Positions 10,049 to 21,900 of a DNA stretch of 64,000 nt are shown one piece after another (the first letter of the stretch is position 1; every line of letters begins with the position of its first letter). Source of the DNA: Symsagittifera roscoffensis. Its lineage: Eukaryota; Xenacoelomorpha; Acoela; Convolutidae. The DNA lies in assembly GCF_963678635.1 (NCBI RefSeq), contig NC_087067.1, positions 49,273,618 to 49,337,617 of the forward strand. The letters run 5' to 3'. The notes beneath the pieces were generated by a model. That model was given only the letters and a program-made list of their open reading frames with translations, was not told the origin of the DNA and did no database searches. A program made the translations under genes and the position numbers.

Positions 10049-10398
10049 TTAAAGCCTGCATAGAATTCCTGAGGACACTGGATCCGACAACACCCAGGGC
10101 GTATACCGATCCACCAAGCGAGGTGGTAAAGCTGTCATCAGGCAGCGACTCCAGCGGCCCAGACAAACCACGGGGAAGGAACAGACGCAATTCCAGAAAC
10201 AGACACGATAGCACCGGCAGCAACTACAGATCAGAACAACAAAGACGATTCCAAGCAAAAAGAAAAGGAGCAGGGGAAAGTAGAGCCCCCAGAGAAGTTT
10301 CAAGAGAAGAAGAAGAAAAGAGGGAGACGGGAGTACAAGAATAAGCTCATTCAAATTTTGATAGTTGCCGAGGGAGTGTTATCCATCCGGGTTTTAAT
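10049..10398 (+). pseudogene. 3' end of gypsy remains with purine tract and inverted core
   Basis: A charged, Arg/Glu/Ser-rich open stretch (10123-10344) is followed by purine-rich DNA, then GAGGGAG immediately before TGTTATCCATCCGGGTTTT. CCATCCGGGTTTT (about 10383-10395) is the exact reverse complement of the core at the start of the LTR-like segment near 6835. This fits a polypurine tract and element end, although the strict LTR direct repeat is not seen. Confidence 0.35.
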
Positions 10399-10750
10399 AA
10401 TTAGTTTTTTTTGCGTTAACGCCAATACGCATTCACAAGAATAAGTAAATTTTAGAAAAGCTATTAGTATTGCATAATGATCGCGAATTAATGCAGCAAT
10501 TCTTCGCAAATGTAACTTACTCCATATCAAGAAAGGACCAAACTTTTTTCTGAACCAATTTAAGAAAGACCCAAGCCAAGTGTCGTACGGAAAACTATCA
10601 TGGAAATCATTTAAGTTCTCATAAATTAATCTTTTGGCGTAATGTTAATTAATGTCTTTTGTCCAAAAATTGTTCAATTTCTAAATCATTCAATTTCTGT
10701 TAACTTTGACTAACAGTTGTTATTGTTCCGATTTTCGATACGAAAGAAAT

Positions 10751-11275
10751 TGTTCCGACTTTTGATACAAAAGTAACGGAATATTTGTGCTCGGGGTGGG
10801 TTTTTTTTTCTTCAGACAAATTTCGACTTTTTAACTAGCCATTTTTGACAGAGTTTTTTTTATATCATTTAAAAGGTATTGTTGTCCTGAGCTTAAATTC
10901 GAAAAGATAATTCACCTGTGATCACTTTTCGTAAAGTTAAAGAGCATTTTGGCCAATTTGGGACAATAAACGCGCTATATTTCGCGCTATTAATCCGTAA
11001 GCGGAGATTTAATCCGTCTTAGAACTCGTTCCAAATTGATTGAAAGAAGCTTATTTGTCATAATTGATTTGTTACAAGGAGCAAAATCTACTCTTTTGTA
11101 CTTTATATGGCGTGTGGGGGGATGATTTTCATCGAAAAAATTTCCAAATTTAGAATTTTTTTTAATTCAATTTTTTACATTTAATTTGTTAATGATATTT
11201 ATGTTATTACTGCTCCATAAACCTTAAAAGGCAGTCGGGACATTCAGGGCTTAGCCCTGATACGAGCGGTCTTGT
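10751..11275. repeat. Dispersed repeat family A, tandem unit 1
   Basis: A 525-bp unit starting at TGTTCCGACTTTTGATAC and ending at a palindromic TTCAGGGCTTAGCCCTGATACGAGC followed by TCTTGTT. It is followed directly by a second, roughly 90 percent similar unit. It contains CGCTATATTTCGCGCTATTAA. No coding potential is seen. Reverse-oriented relatives occur near 17.5, 18.0, 31.8 and 48.1 kb. Confidence 0.85.
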
Positions 11276-11795
11276 TGTTCCGACTTTCGATACGAAAGCA
11301 ACGGAATATTTGTGCTCGGGGTGGGTTTTTTTTTCTTCAGACAAATTTCGACTTTTTAACTAGCCATTTTAGACAAAAATTTTTTATATCATTTAAAAGG
11401 TATTGTTGTCCTGAGCTTAAATTCGAAAAGATATTTCACCTGTGATCACTTTTCGTAAAGTTAAAGAGCATTTTGGCCAATTTGGGACAATAAACTCGCT
11501 ATATTTCGCGCTATTAACGCGTAAGCGGAGAGTTAATCCGTCTTAGAAATCGTTCCAAATTGGTTAAACGAAGCTTTTTTGCCATAATTGATTTGTTACA
11601 AGTAGCGAAATCTATCCTTTTCTACTTTATATGGCGTGTGGGGGGATGATTTTTATTTTAAAAAATTTCAAATTTTTGAAAAAAAAAATTCATTTTGTTT
11701 TATTACTTTTAATTTTTTAATGATATTACTGCTCCATAAACCTTAATGGACAGTCGGAACATTCAGGGCTTCGCCCCGATACGAGCAGTCTTGTT
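11276..11795. repeat. Dispersed repeat family A, tandem unit 2
   Basis: Second head-to-tail unit, with the same start, the same internal order and the palindromic end TTCAGGGCTTCGCCCCGATACGAGC. It differs from unit 1 by scattered substitutions and small indels. Confidence 0.85.
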
Positions 11796-12214
11796 ATATA
11801 TCAAATTGCAGGAAATTCAGTGTTCTTTTTCGACATCTTTCTCTGATTTATTTACAAGGTTTAAAATTGTCCTCAAAAATGAGGTTTTGCAATTGAAGTG
11901 ATACTTAACGGCAAAAAAATAATGCCGTGCAAGAAAATCGGATCATATGAAGTGACTTTCTACAGTATGTAGTCTGTTCCGAAAGGAAGAAAAGGTTTTC
12001 TGAACTTGTTGAACTGTTACAGCTCGAGTTGACGGACTTCGTGTGGGTTATTTTTCTGTTCGACAATGACAGCATGATCTACGACGCCATGGAGCTGCAT
12101 GTGTCAAACATGGCCAAGAGCGACAAAGTCATCACAGGCAGAAAAGCTCTCTTTTCCAGCCCTCAAGCAAACGCTTAGAAAAGCACATTTCGCTTCAAGT
12201 ACTATCATGTTACG

Positions 12215-12610
12215 CTGGGACGAATTTAGGAGGGATGGTTTCCATTTGGTGCTTTTCCTTTACCGTGTCGAGATTCTCTCTTTATGTTTCGACCTTCTAA
12301 ACCAAAAATTTGTATGCATTGACCATCTCGACCAATTGACTTTATGTTTTGACTTTCTCGACCAAAAAATTGAACTCGACTTTGGTCGACCCATTTCATA
12401 TATGTTTCGAATGTGCTTCTGCTATGTTTTGATCATATCCGACCAAAAGCAATATATGTTTCGACCGTGTTCGAGTCATGTTTTGAGTTTGTGCTTGACC
12501 CAAACCCCTGTCTTGACTATTATTTTTTGGTCTAGAAATGACATTTGGCTCGATTTTTAAAGTCGAAACATTAAGTGAGCACCTCGACCCGCGTTGAACT
12601 TATCCTAGAA
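12215..12610. repeat. TCGACC-rich degenerate repeat, copy 1
   Basis: Irregular repetition of TATGTTTCGAC.../TCTCGACCAAAA motifs, ending with AAGTCGAAACATTAAGTGAGCACCTCGACCCG. The same end and internal motif recur at 26.5-26.74 kb. An open frame of 153 codons runs through it, but its composition follows the repeat and it is not a gene. Confidence 0.6.
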
Positions 12611-15600
12611 TCCGAAAAAAATCATAGATTGTTTTCCTTTAAACGATTATTTATCTGGCTAAACAAAAACGCCATTGATGTAATGTTAGTTACAAGGGGA
12701 AGGAAATGAGAGTCTATTTCAGACAGACTTTCTTTCAACAACTTACTAGTGGACCTGACTGCGTGTTTCATGGTCACGGCCATGATGGCTTGTGTTCTCT
12801 ACTTCCAAAATGAACTATTGTCAAATTTCTATGAAATATGACTCAAATCTATACTGTTATATTGTTATAATTTTTCCAGATATTAATGAATGAAGCGCAT
12901 TTTCACTAATTAAGGCTGTTTGATTTTTTTGTAAGAGTAATTAACGTAGTAAGTACTCTTATATAGGTCTCGCTGATTTTTTTTTTCGTTTTTGTTTTCA
13001 GCAAAATTGTAAAGGTCACGAAAAACGTGATCGACTTCTAATTTCGAAGATGGAAATTAATTATCAGATTTCTCAGTGAAATAAAAGTTTCACCTTTTGA
13101 TCCAATTTTCTCAAATTGGGTTAGTTTTAACAAAAAAGGGTCCACCATAAATTGTTCTACAAATTCCAAAGAGTTTCAAAAATTGAAAATTTTAACAAAA
13201 AAAAGTCTGATTCTTTTTTCTCGGTTTTGCTTGATCAAAAAGTTGTCAATTTGATAAAACTCTTGAAACATAATTGTTTTTTAAAAAAATCGAAACTTGA
13301 TTTGAAAAACTATGTAATCCGTATTTTTTTCTTAACCTTATTAACTTTTTGTTGGCTGTCTAAATAATATTGGATACTCATGTTTGTGGTTTTAAATGTA
13401 ATTATGTTTTTGATAGTACAATTGAGATTGAGAAAAACAGCAGTCATTTTATAGAATATTAAGGATTGATTGAAAAAGAGTTTCCCTAAGCCAGGTTGTT
13501 AGGTTTATAAAGAAAAAGCGAAAACCTTGGTCGCATTGACTTTATTGATTAGCATTTTTTTTTATTTCGACAATTGACAATGAGGAGGAGCTTTTTTTCT
13601 CCTTGATTTAGCGTGAAAAGCAAAAAAAAATAGATTAAAACACAAGGAAAGACAGAAATTCCTTCCCATTGTCAATTGTCGGAACAAAATCAAATTTCTA
13701 ATCAATTAAGTCAATGCGACCAACATTTTTTCTTTTTCAAAAAAATTTTACAACCTAGTTTGGGGTACCACAGTTAACCATCGGAATTATCTGCCCAGCC
13801 TGACCAAAAATGCTTGTCATACAATTTTCATCTATGGAAAATGCTTTTCATACAATTTCGTATCATTCCATACCTACAAAAATTTATGGAATATTGTATA
13901 ATGAAATTCTGCGGCAAGTATTTTTTCATTTATGAAAATTACATGACAGGATTTTTTTTTCTAATTTTTGCTAAATTATTTTACATTTTCTCTGAAAACA
14001 CAATGAGCAAGGGTTTTTCTCACTTAACAAGCTTCATGGGTTGAGGGGAAGGAATCTCACAGATACTCAACATTTGAGTAAAAATTGTTCGAGGTTATTT
14101 TTCATAATTTACCCAGAGCTATTAATAGAAATCTTAAACGTATATATTTGGCTAGAAATTTTTTAGTTGAAAATTTCACTCGAAAAAAACCGTGGCTTCT
14201 TTTTTTTATTAACTTAAAGTATAGAAAGTATAGAGATATGTTACCAAGTATAAGATGCAGCAAAAAATAATCATGCGATTAAAAATGACCAAAAAAAACT
14301 CTGAAATCTGGATTTTGGCTTCGCAATTTTTTACAGCAATGCTAAATATGCTTATCAATATAAAAGAAAGATAAGCCTTGAAAACTTATTGATCCCTGAA
14401 GCTGAGTTCTAATTTTTTTAAAAGAAAACGGTTGTCCAATGAGCCCATTTCACTGTATCTGTCTAGCTGTAGGTTTTCGTTCAAATCAGTTCATCACACC
14501 ACTCACAAAGAAAGTTTTCAAAAATGAATAAAACTTGCACAACAACCGGCTCTCCTTTATTTCAATTTCACTTTAAGTTTCAATTACTGATAAAAAACAT
14601 AAGTATTCAAAAATCAGGATATAGAAATCTCAATTTATTTTATTTCAAGCTATCAGAAGATTCAATGATTATGTTGCGCAGCAGAGCCTCGTGGCATGTT
14701 GTTGAGGCGTTCACTTTGAGATAATCAGATTGTGTATGCGATCTTCTGTTATGGCATTGATAGTGTGCGAGGACGAGCTCAGGTCTACAGTAACCTGCCC
14801 ACTTTTGGCTGCAAAAGTGGTACCACATGAAAATTCTAGAAGCAAAAAATGGCCTTGAGTTGCAAATATGCATCGTTTAACAAAAAAACTCGATCATAAG
14901 TGTGGGAGAATTAACAGAAACGGATCATGCTTAGACAGGCATTCTAGCTTTTCATAAATCCTCTGCGAACCGCCGAAGCCTCAATTATTATTTGTAGGCA
15001 AGTTTTTAACCCAAAAATTTTATTCTGATTTGACAAAGTTTGTTAATCGCAAGCGTAAAAAGATATTTGAAATTAAAAGAACTGAAGTTGATATTTGTTT
15101 CTTTGAACATCAAAAGTTGGAAAACGTTCAGAAGAAAAAACCGTTGTTTCAGCTTGCTTGAGTTGATTTACACATTTCTCCTGATTGTTTCAAGGTTTTA
15201 AGATCAATAAGATTGAAACATATATATTCATTTTTCAAAGAGCTAAAATCGTTAAATTTTTTGGACTGCCGTGACTTAAACCCGAAAAATAGAAGACCTC
15301 TCGTACTGTGGTCCCCAAAAAAGGAGTCACGTATTTTATATCCTGTTTTGTGTATTTTCAAAAACGTACCATGTTTTGAAAAGATTGCTTCGTAGCGTAT
15401 GAAGGCATTTCCTGTGCGTTGTTTACAGCGTATGAAGGCATTCTGTATGAAGTCAGTTTCCACTTTTAGTAACAGGCGGTAGTTTTCCCGGGGCGTCTAT
15501 TTCCCGTTAAGCCTTAAAACTGAAACTGTCTGTGATGAAAACAAAGGTAGTTCACGTTGTCGTTAGCAATCAGCGCAACAACAGGAAAATTATCAGGAGA

Positions 15601-15848
15601 ACGGAGTTGACAAAAAACGAATCTTAAAAAATGGTTATTTTTCTTGATTCAATTTCACCTAGATAGAGCTTCCTGTGATAGAAATCTATCCCAAGTTGTT
15701 AACAAAGATGCTTCCCTAAATTAACTTCCTGAGTGTCTCATATAAGCTTAAGCTGATATTTGTTTCGGTGAAAACTGATATTCAAGAGAATACCTTCAGT
15801 TTTAATTTAAATTGGTAATCACACTTAGTTAAAATAACTAATCCGGAG
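12611..15848. other. Intergenic region with repeat family B copy, no gene seen
   Basis: Homopolymer-rich AT DNA. It holds a family B repeat (about 12930-13330). Between 13570 and 13720 there are two opposing segments, GACAATTGACAATG...AGGAG and CCATTGTCAATTGTC, forming a long inverted repeat. No credible coding region on either strand. Confidence 0.5.
12930..13330 (+). repeat. Dispersed repeat family B, copy at 12.9 kb
   Basis: Starts with TAAGAGTAATTAACGTAGTAAGTACTCTTATATAGGTCT, a T-run, and later GATCCAATTTTCTCAAATTGGGTTA. Copies in the same order lie near 16.3, 20.3 and 27.6 kb, with reverse-oriented copies at 41.4, 44.6 and 53.2 kb. Confidence 0.7.
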
Positions 15849-15990
15849 ATGCGCCGTGGGTTAAACCATGGAACGCACGCTTCTGCACCTCCGCCATACA
15901 TGAGTGAAATGAGAGAACGAACAGGAGCAGCCGCCGCTTCCTCTGTGCATCCATCCCAAATGCAACCTGCCATGGTCTACCTAGAAAAAA
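15849..15990 (+). CDS. M6: M6/PLP gene, predicted first coding exon
   Basis: The first ATG after an in-frame stop (15816-15818) opens 47 codons rich in Ala, Met, Pro and Ser with a PPPY motif, ending at donor A|GTGAGT. Phase 1 matches the next exon, and PLP-family genes also split their first codons in phase 1. The sequence itself is not conserved enough to prove the assignment; a different first exon upstream is possible. Confidence 0.6.
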
Positions 15991-18900
15991 GTGAGTTCGC
16001 AGTTATAATAATTAATAATAATAATTGAATTGTTATGTATTGAAAATGTGCAGATACAAAAACAACCTCATGAAATAACAGTTGTTAAAAAGTGAAAATA
16101 TACAGCCAAAGTTAGGCAACAATTAGCGAACCCTTCTGCGCTTTGCTGCTTGTTGCATATGAAAGCGCTTATATTCGGCCTAATTAGAATAGTGTGCATT
16201 AATAACTGTTTGACACTGCATTAAACCAACCATTATGTTATGACAAAACACATACGTGTTCAGTACAATTCCGTGGCATATTTAAATATTAAAATATTGC
16301 ACTAGTGTTTAAGAGTAATGAACGTAGAGAAGACTCTTATACAGGTCTTGGTGATTTTTTTTTTTGGTTTTTGTTTCAGGAAAAGGCTTAGAAACTACAG
16401 ATGTGCATATATAAATAATTATGCTTTATGAACGCACTTATATATAGGCTTTTTGAGTTGAATTGAAATTCATCTGCTGAAAGTGACGTAAATAGCACTC
16501 TCCAAATACAAATGTGCAAATTTCTACTTTCGAAAATGGAATTTGATTTTAGATTCACAGCGGAATAAATACTTTATCTATTGATCCAGTTTTCTCAAAT
16601 TGGGTTAATATTTTCAAAAAAGCGCCAATCATAAACTTTTTTTAGAAATTCAAAGAGCTTAAAGGGCAACTATTTTATCTTTGAAATTCGAAAGTTGAGA
16701 ATTTTTTTAGCAAATTCCGTGTTTTTTTCTGCTTAATTGCGTTAATTACTCTTTTCTAAATGTCAATTGGCCACTTTTTAAAAATTATGCTTGTTTTTTA
16801 AAAAATGAAACTGAAACACTAGTGAATAACTTCTTAGGACAATCCACAAAAACAATTTGGACGTAAGATCATGAAAATTTTTTCAACTGTAGGTACTTAA
16901 ATCAAACGTTTTACATGTGTTTCATACCAGATAAGCAAAAGCCTATATTGCAACTCAAAAAATATTAAAGAGTTAAAAAATCAATTATTTCTTTTTCGTT
17001 TTTCCATTACTTGTGCATATCATATTGAAATTCCTCAAAATTTGAAAATTAATTCACCAAGAACAATCAAACAAAGTTGATCTTGAGACACTAATTGGCC
17101 TTTGCGATCAAACATAAATTTTTTGGTCATTTTTGACTTTAAGATAGTTTTTCAGCGCAGTTATATTTATAGTCCGCATCTCAATTGAACTTTTTTAAAC
17201 ATGGAATCTCATTCATTCGTCACCCGAAGTTTGTTTGTAGCGACTGGTTTTACGCAAAAACGAATCATCCAAAATTTATCCTAGTATTGATGCGGAAAAG
17301 TCGTAGGAACAAAAAGAATTGCCGGGAGCTGAAGAAGTGGTGCATAATGACCCAATCAATAAGCTGTTTTGCGAAAAAAAATTAATATAAAACGACAAAA
17401 ATTTTTCTTATTTTTTGATTTAATTGAATCACGACTGGAGTTTTCCCCCACAGGGGCAGGGCAACGCTTCACTGCGCAGAAAAAAGCAACAAAAGCCCGA
17501 AGCAAAAATAAACACTGAATGAAAACAAGTTTGCTTGTATTTTAGGGCAAAACCCTGAATATTCCAATTGCCCCGTTATTGGTTTTGATTAAATGTTTGT
17601 AAAAATTTTATAAAAAATTTATAAATTTTGAACAAAATCAAACATCAAGTGTGAAATTTTGAATAAGTACTAAACTATTACAACTTTTTACCTTACCTCA
17701 ATTCAATTTGAAGCGAAGATTCAGTGCGGAATTGTTTTGACAATTTTCACATCCCAAATTGGCAAATTTCACACCCCCCCCCCCCTCAAATTTATGTTAA
17801 GAAAAAACCACCTCAACCATATATTTTCTGCATATCTTCGAAAATCGGAACAATAAGCCGAAAACAAATTAGCGAGAGATAAATCTTTTGTTTCAAAGAG
17901 AATTGAACCAATCTCTGATGCGTCATACTTTGAGGAAATTTTTAATTTATTCAAACCTACTTGAATAACAAAAAATCTGCTCGTATCAGGGCAAAACCCT
18001 GAGGGTTCCGTGTGACCTTCAAGCTCTACGAGAAAAAGTTCGCTTTAAAAAATTTGATGCAATTTTCAAAATAAAACAAAATATACATACGTTATGTTAA
18101 TTAAGTGCGAAAACCTTTTCATGTGTTTTATAGGAAAGTATTAAATAACCCAAATCAAAAGCAAGCCTCAGTCCAAAATGAAAAAACTTTATGGAGGGAT
18201 TAAATCTTTACTTAAGCGTTAATAGCGCGCAATTTATCGCGCGTTAATTGTCCCAAAATGAACAAATTGGCAACCATTAAACCCCCATAACTTTGTGAAA
18301 AAAATCACAGTTGAAATATCTTTTCAAGCTTGAGCTAAAGACAACCATACCTTTTGGATGATAGAAAAGTTTCGACAAAAATGGCAGGTTAAACAGTCGA
18401 AATCTGCCAGGAGAAAAAACCTTGTTATATTTAGGTGATTGTTGTTCATGCCTGTAAATTTTATAATATACTATAGGTGTATTCAGATATTGATATCCAA
18501 CACAAAATTGAACTCAGAAAGTTGCGAACCAGGTTCGAAAAACGTGAACTGGTCGCTTAACACAAGCATTGCTCGTTTAAATATGATATCTAATTCACTC
18601 ACTCTGACCTGTTTTGGTGCCTAACTTTTGGTTCAAATAGTTATTAGCCAACCCAACGATGTGTTTTTCTTCGAAGCAGAAGGCGGTTGTTGTCGTTGTC
18701 TGGGTCGTTTCCCTTGGCTCAGTACTCTGGCCTTCACTCTTGGTCTGGGTGGAGCTGGACTGATGGGCTTCGGTGCAATCAGACTTTTAGAAGTCATCAC
18801 TCGACATTATGAGTTAAGGTTGGAGATCAAATAACAGTGAACTGAGTCAGTAATGAAGCTATGATTATTAGAAAATTAATTAGTTACTATTAATTTATTA

Positions 18901-21900
18901 ATCCTTAATTACGCTAATTAATTTTCACAAAATATACCTCTGTCCTCCATAAACATCATGAGAAGTCGTAAGATTTTAGAAGATATGATTTATATTAAGT
19001 TCGTTAATAGTTTTGTAATTTTATTTTTTTTATGATATCTCAAGTTTAGAGTTCTTATGTTTTTTGTTCATGAATTTTATCAGCAAAAATATTTTTATAG
19101 TGTTCTTCTTTTTTAGCTTCACAAATGACGACAGCTCTAAAGTCTTCATAGCCGGATTTTCGTGTCTGGGGCTCATTTACTTGGCCCTGATTGGCTGTTC
19201 TTCTATGTGTTCAGGAGCCAATAAGGAAAAGTGCTGCAGAAGCTGTTGCTGTAGATGTCTTGGGCTTTTTTCTCTTTTCGTTGTGAGTCTACGAATTTTT
19301 CTTTTTTTTATTAAATTTTTGTACAAAATTTGGTAGGTTATTTTTGGAAGCTGGATTTTTAGAACAGATGGTCACGCTCCTTTTGATGCGGGCACTTTAC
19401 GTAAAAATTAGCTCAAATTAACCACGAATTATTTCCCTTTAAAATCTTTACGCCCGATCACCGGTTAATTGTCATGTTCGTGAACCCACAGCAAAATCGT
19501 ATCAGCTGAAGTCAGTCCCTCCTGCAACGTGTTTCAGATGATCTGCATATGTGTGTTTGTGGGTTTTGTGCTATACTTGATGAGTTGTGTATTCGTCTCA
19601 GCTGCTCTGGCATCCGCAGTTGTCCAGATGTCCTGTGGATCGGAGTCATTTCTGCAAAAATCAGCTGGTCGAAACTTCACCTCCATCTGCCTCGACTCAG
19701 TCCATAAAATCAGTAAGTGAACTCACAAATCCTCAGAATTTGAAATTAGTCGATTAATCAAAAACGTACATGTTAAAACGTACTGTTAAATACACGTTAA
19801 TTATCTTTTTCGTCAATGTCTCAAAATTAGCCCACAAGCTTTTCTAGTTTGAACCTTTGTAAGGAATGATTTGAAAGGAAGCATAGTTTACGAAAACATT
19901 TAGAAGAAAAAAAGGTCCTTAAATTTTTATTGTCTCTCCTTAAGCGTTTTTCAATCATCTTTACATGCTGATCTATTTTCAGTGGATTGAACCTATCCAT
20001 TTTTGCTGGTGATCGAACAGTTTGCCCAATTATATGGTTTGTTTACTAGAGTCTCTATTGATCCTTCTTAGGTCAGTGGTTTGATTCAACGAAGGGAATG
20101 TAAATCTTTTTTCTTAAGACTTATGATATCGATGAGGTGATTCATTTTAGTTCGTTTTCGATCAAACAAGCATGAAAGGAAGAATTACAAAGACATTTAA
20201 AAAGTTTATTAGTACTTCAACCACAAATACTTCGTGAACAGTGCTAATATCTAAGTTTCTGAAAGTAGATGAACCTTGTGAAGACTCTTGTACAGATCTT
20301 GGTAATTTTTCTTGGTAATTAAAACTATGTAAAACTATGTATCAACTACAAAGGTGCATTCAAAAGCAATATTGCTTTTATGAATGCATTCATATATTCA
20401 TTTTTAAAGTTTATTTAACTTCTTCTGCTGAAAGTTACGTAAATTTCACTCTCCAAATACAAGCATAATTTTGGCGAGAAAAAACATGAAAGATTTTTTA
20501 CTTTGAAAGGTGGAATTCAATTTTTAGTTTTCTCAGCGGAATGAAAATTAACCAACTGATCCAGTTTTTTTCAAATTAGCGCAATTACAATACAAAAATT
20601 TTAATCAAAAATTGCTCTAGAAAACAAAGAGCAATAAGACCCTTTACTTTTCTGAAGTTTAAACGTTGCAATGGTTTCAAAAAAAAGTCAAATAATTTTT
20701 GTTTCCTTACGTTCATTGACACTTTTCCAACACTTTTTTTGCTATCTTTCACTTTGTTGCTGATTGAATCAGATTTTTGCGTCCAAAATTTGCTAGTTTT
20801 ATTCCTCGCTGTGTCTGTTTAATTTTTTTAGCTGAGCGAAGCATGTAAAACCATAAAACATGGCTGGAGATCGAGAATTGTAGAGAAAAAGAAAAATTTT
20901 GTAGGTAATTATTTAGTATTTTTTGGACGGCACCACAGAAAAAATATAATTTCTCCTCAACGTGATTCATGTGATCAACAAACAAAGTTTGCTATCAACT
21001 TGAACACTTAAAGACTCGATTGTTTTTTAAAAGTTTTAGTTTATGACAGATAGATACTTCCAATGGCTGTAACTTTCGCAATGTCATTGCTTCATATTTC
21101 GATGAATTAATTGCTAAATCACACCTTTTCAAAGCCTGTTGAACAATCGGTAATTTGAAAAGAATTATAGGTAGCTTCTAATGAAAGATCATTTATTTCG
21201 TAAGTTCTAAAGAATAGAAAAACGATGGAGTGCTCACTGGTGACTTCAATTGAAAACATGTTATTTCAAATGAATAAGAAAAGAATTTAGTAGACAGAAT
21301 CAACGGTTTTTATGCAACATCCATTGTTCATCCATCTATTTTATTCCAGGTAAAACAATCCGGGATATATGTCATCGTATGATTGTACCAACCAACACAT
21401 CTCTGTGGGGTAATCTCACAACTTGTTCATTCCACAATAGATTTGACATGACGGAAACGGTAATCCTGAAGTGTGCGTCCTGGCTCCTTCAAGGCATCCG
21501 CGTTGATGAACAAATCCATCTCTTCTTGCATTTTTCGTTTCATAGCCGCTTTCCAGCACGAAATTGCAGTTCAACCAAAGTTAGAAATGGGCTGTACTTT
21601 GGGAGCCTCTTCAGAAGGAATATTCCACTAAGGTCCATATCTTCGATTCCTCTGTGCCCGGGAGCATTGTCAAAATGCGAAATCCATCAGCATTGTTCCC
21701 TTCGTCAAGGATTATGTTTCCACATAGAACTTCGAGAAAATTTTTTAAAATTTCTTTCTTCATTCAAACTTGAATTACCTGATAATGCAAAAGGCCTTCC
21801 GTGGAAACTGCGCAACAGATTGTAACATTGGGTACTTTGTGGGCACTGACCTTTCTATAAACTCTGTCACCCTTAGCAGATCGCCCTTGAGTACGCCGCA

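Noticed and set aside
1-10398. One single element running from the Env-like cluster through the gypsy pol remains
   Set aside because: The first 5.2 kb are intact and G-poor, the pol remains are heavily decayed, and pol would normally precede env; two insertions are more likely.
12099-12560. A 153-codon plus-strand ORF
   Set aside because: It lies over the TCGACC repeat; the repeated amino acid pattern follows the DNA repeat and no domain is seen.
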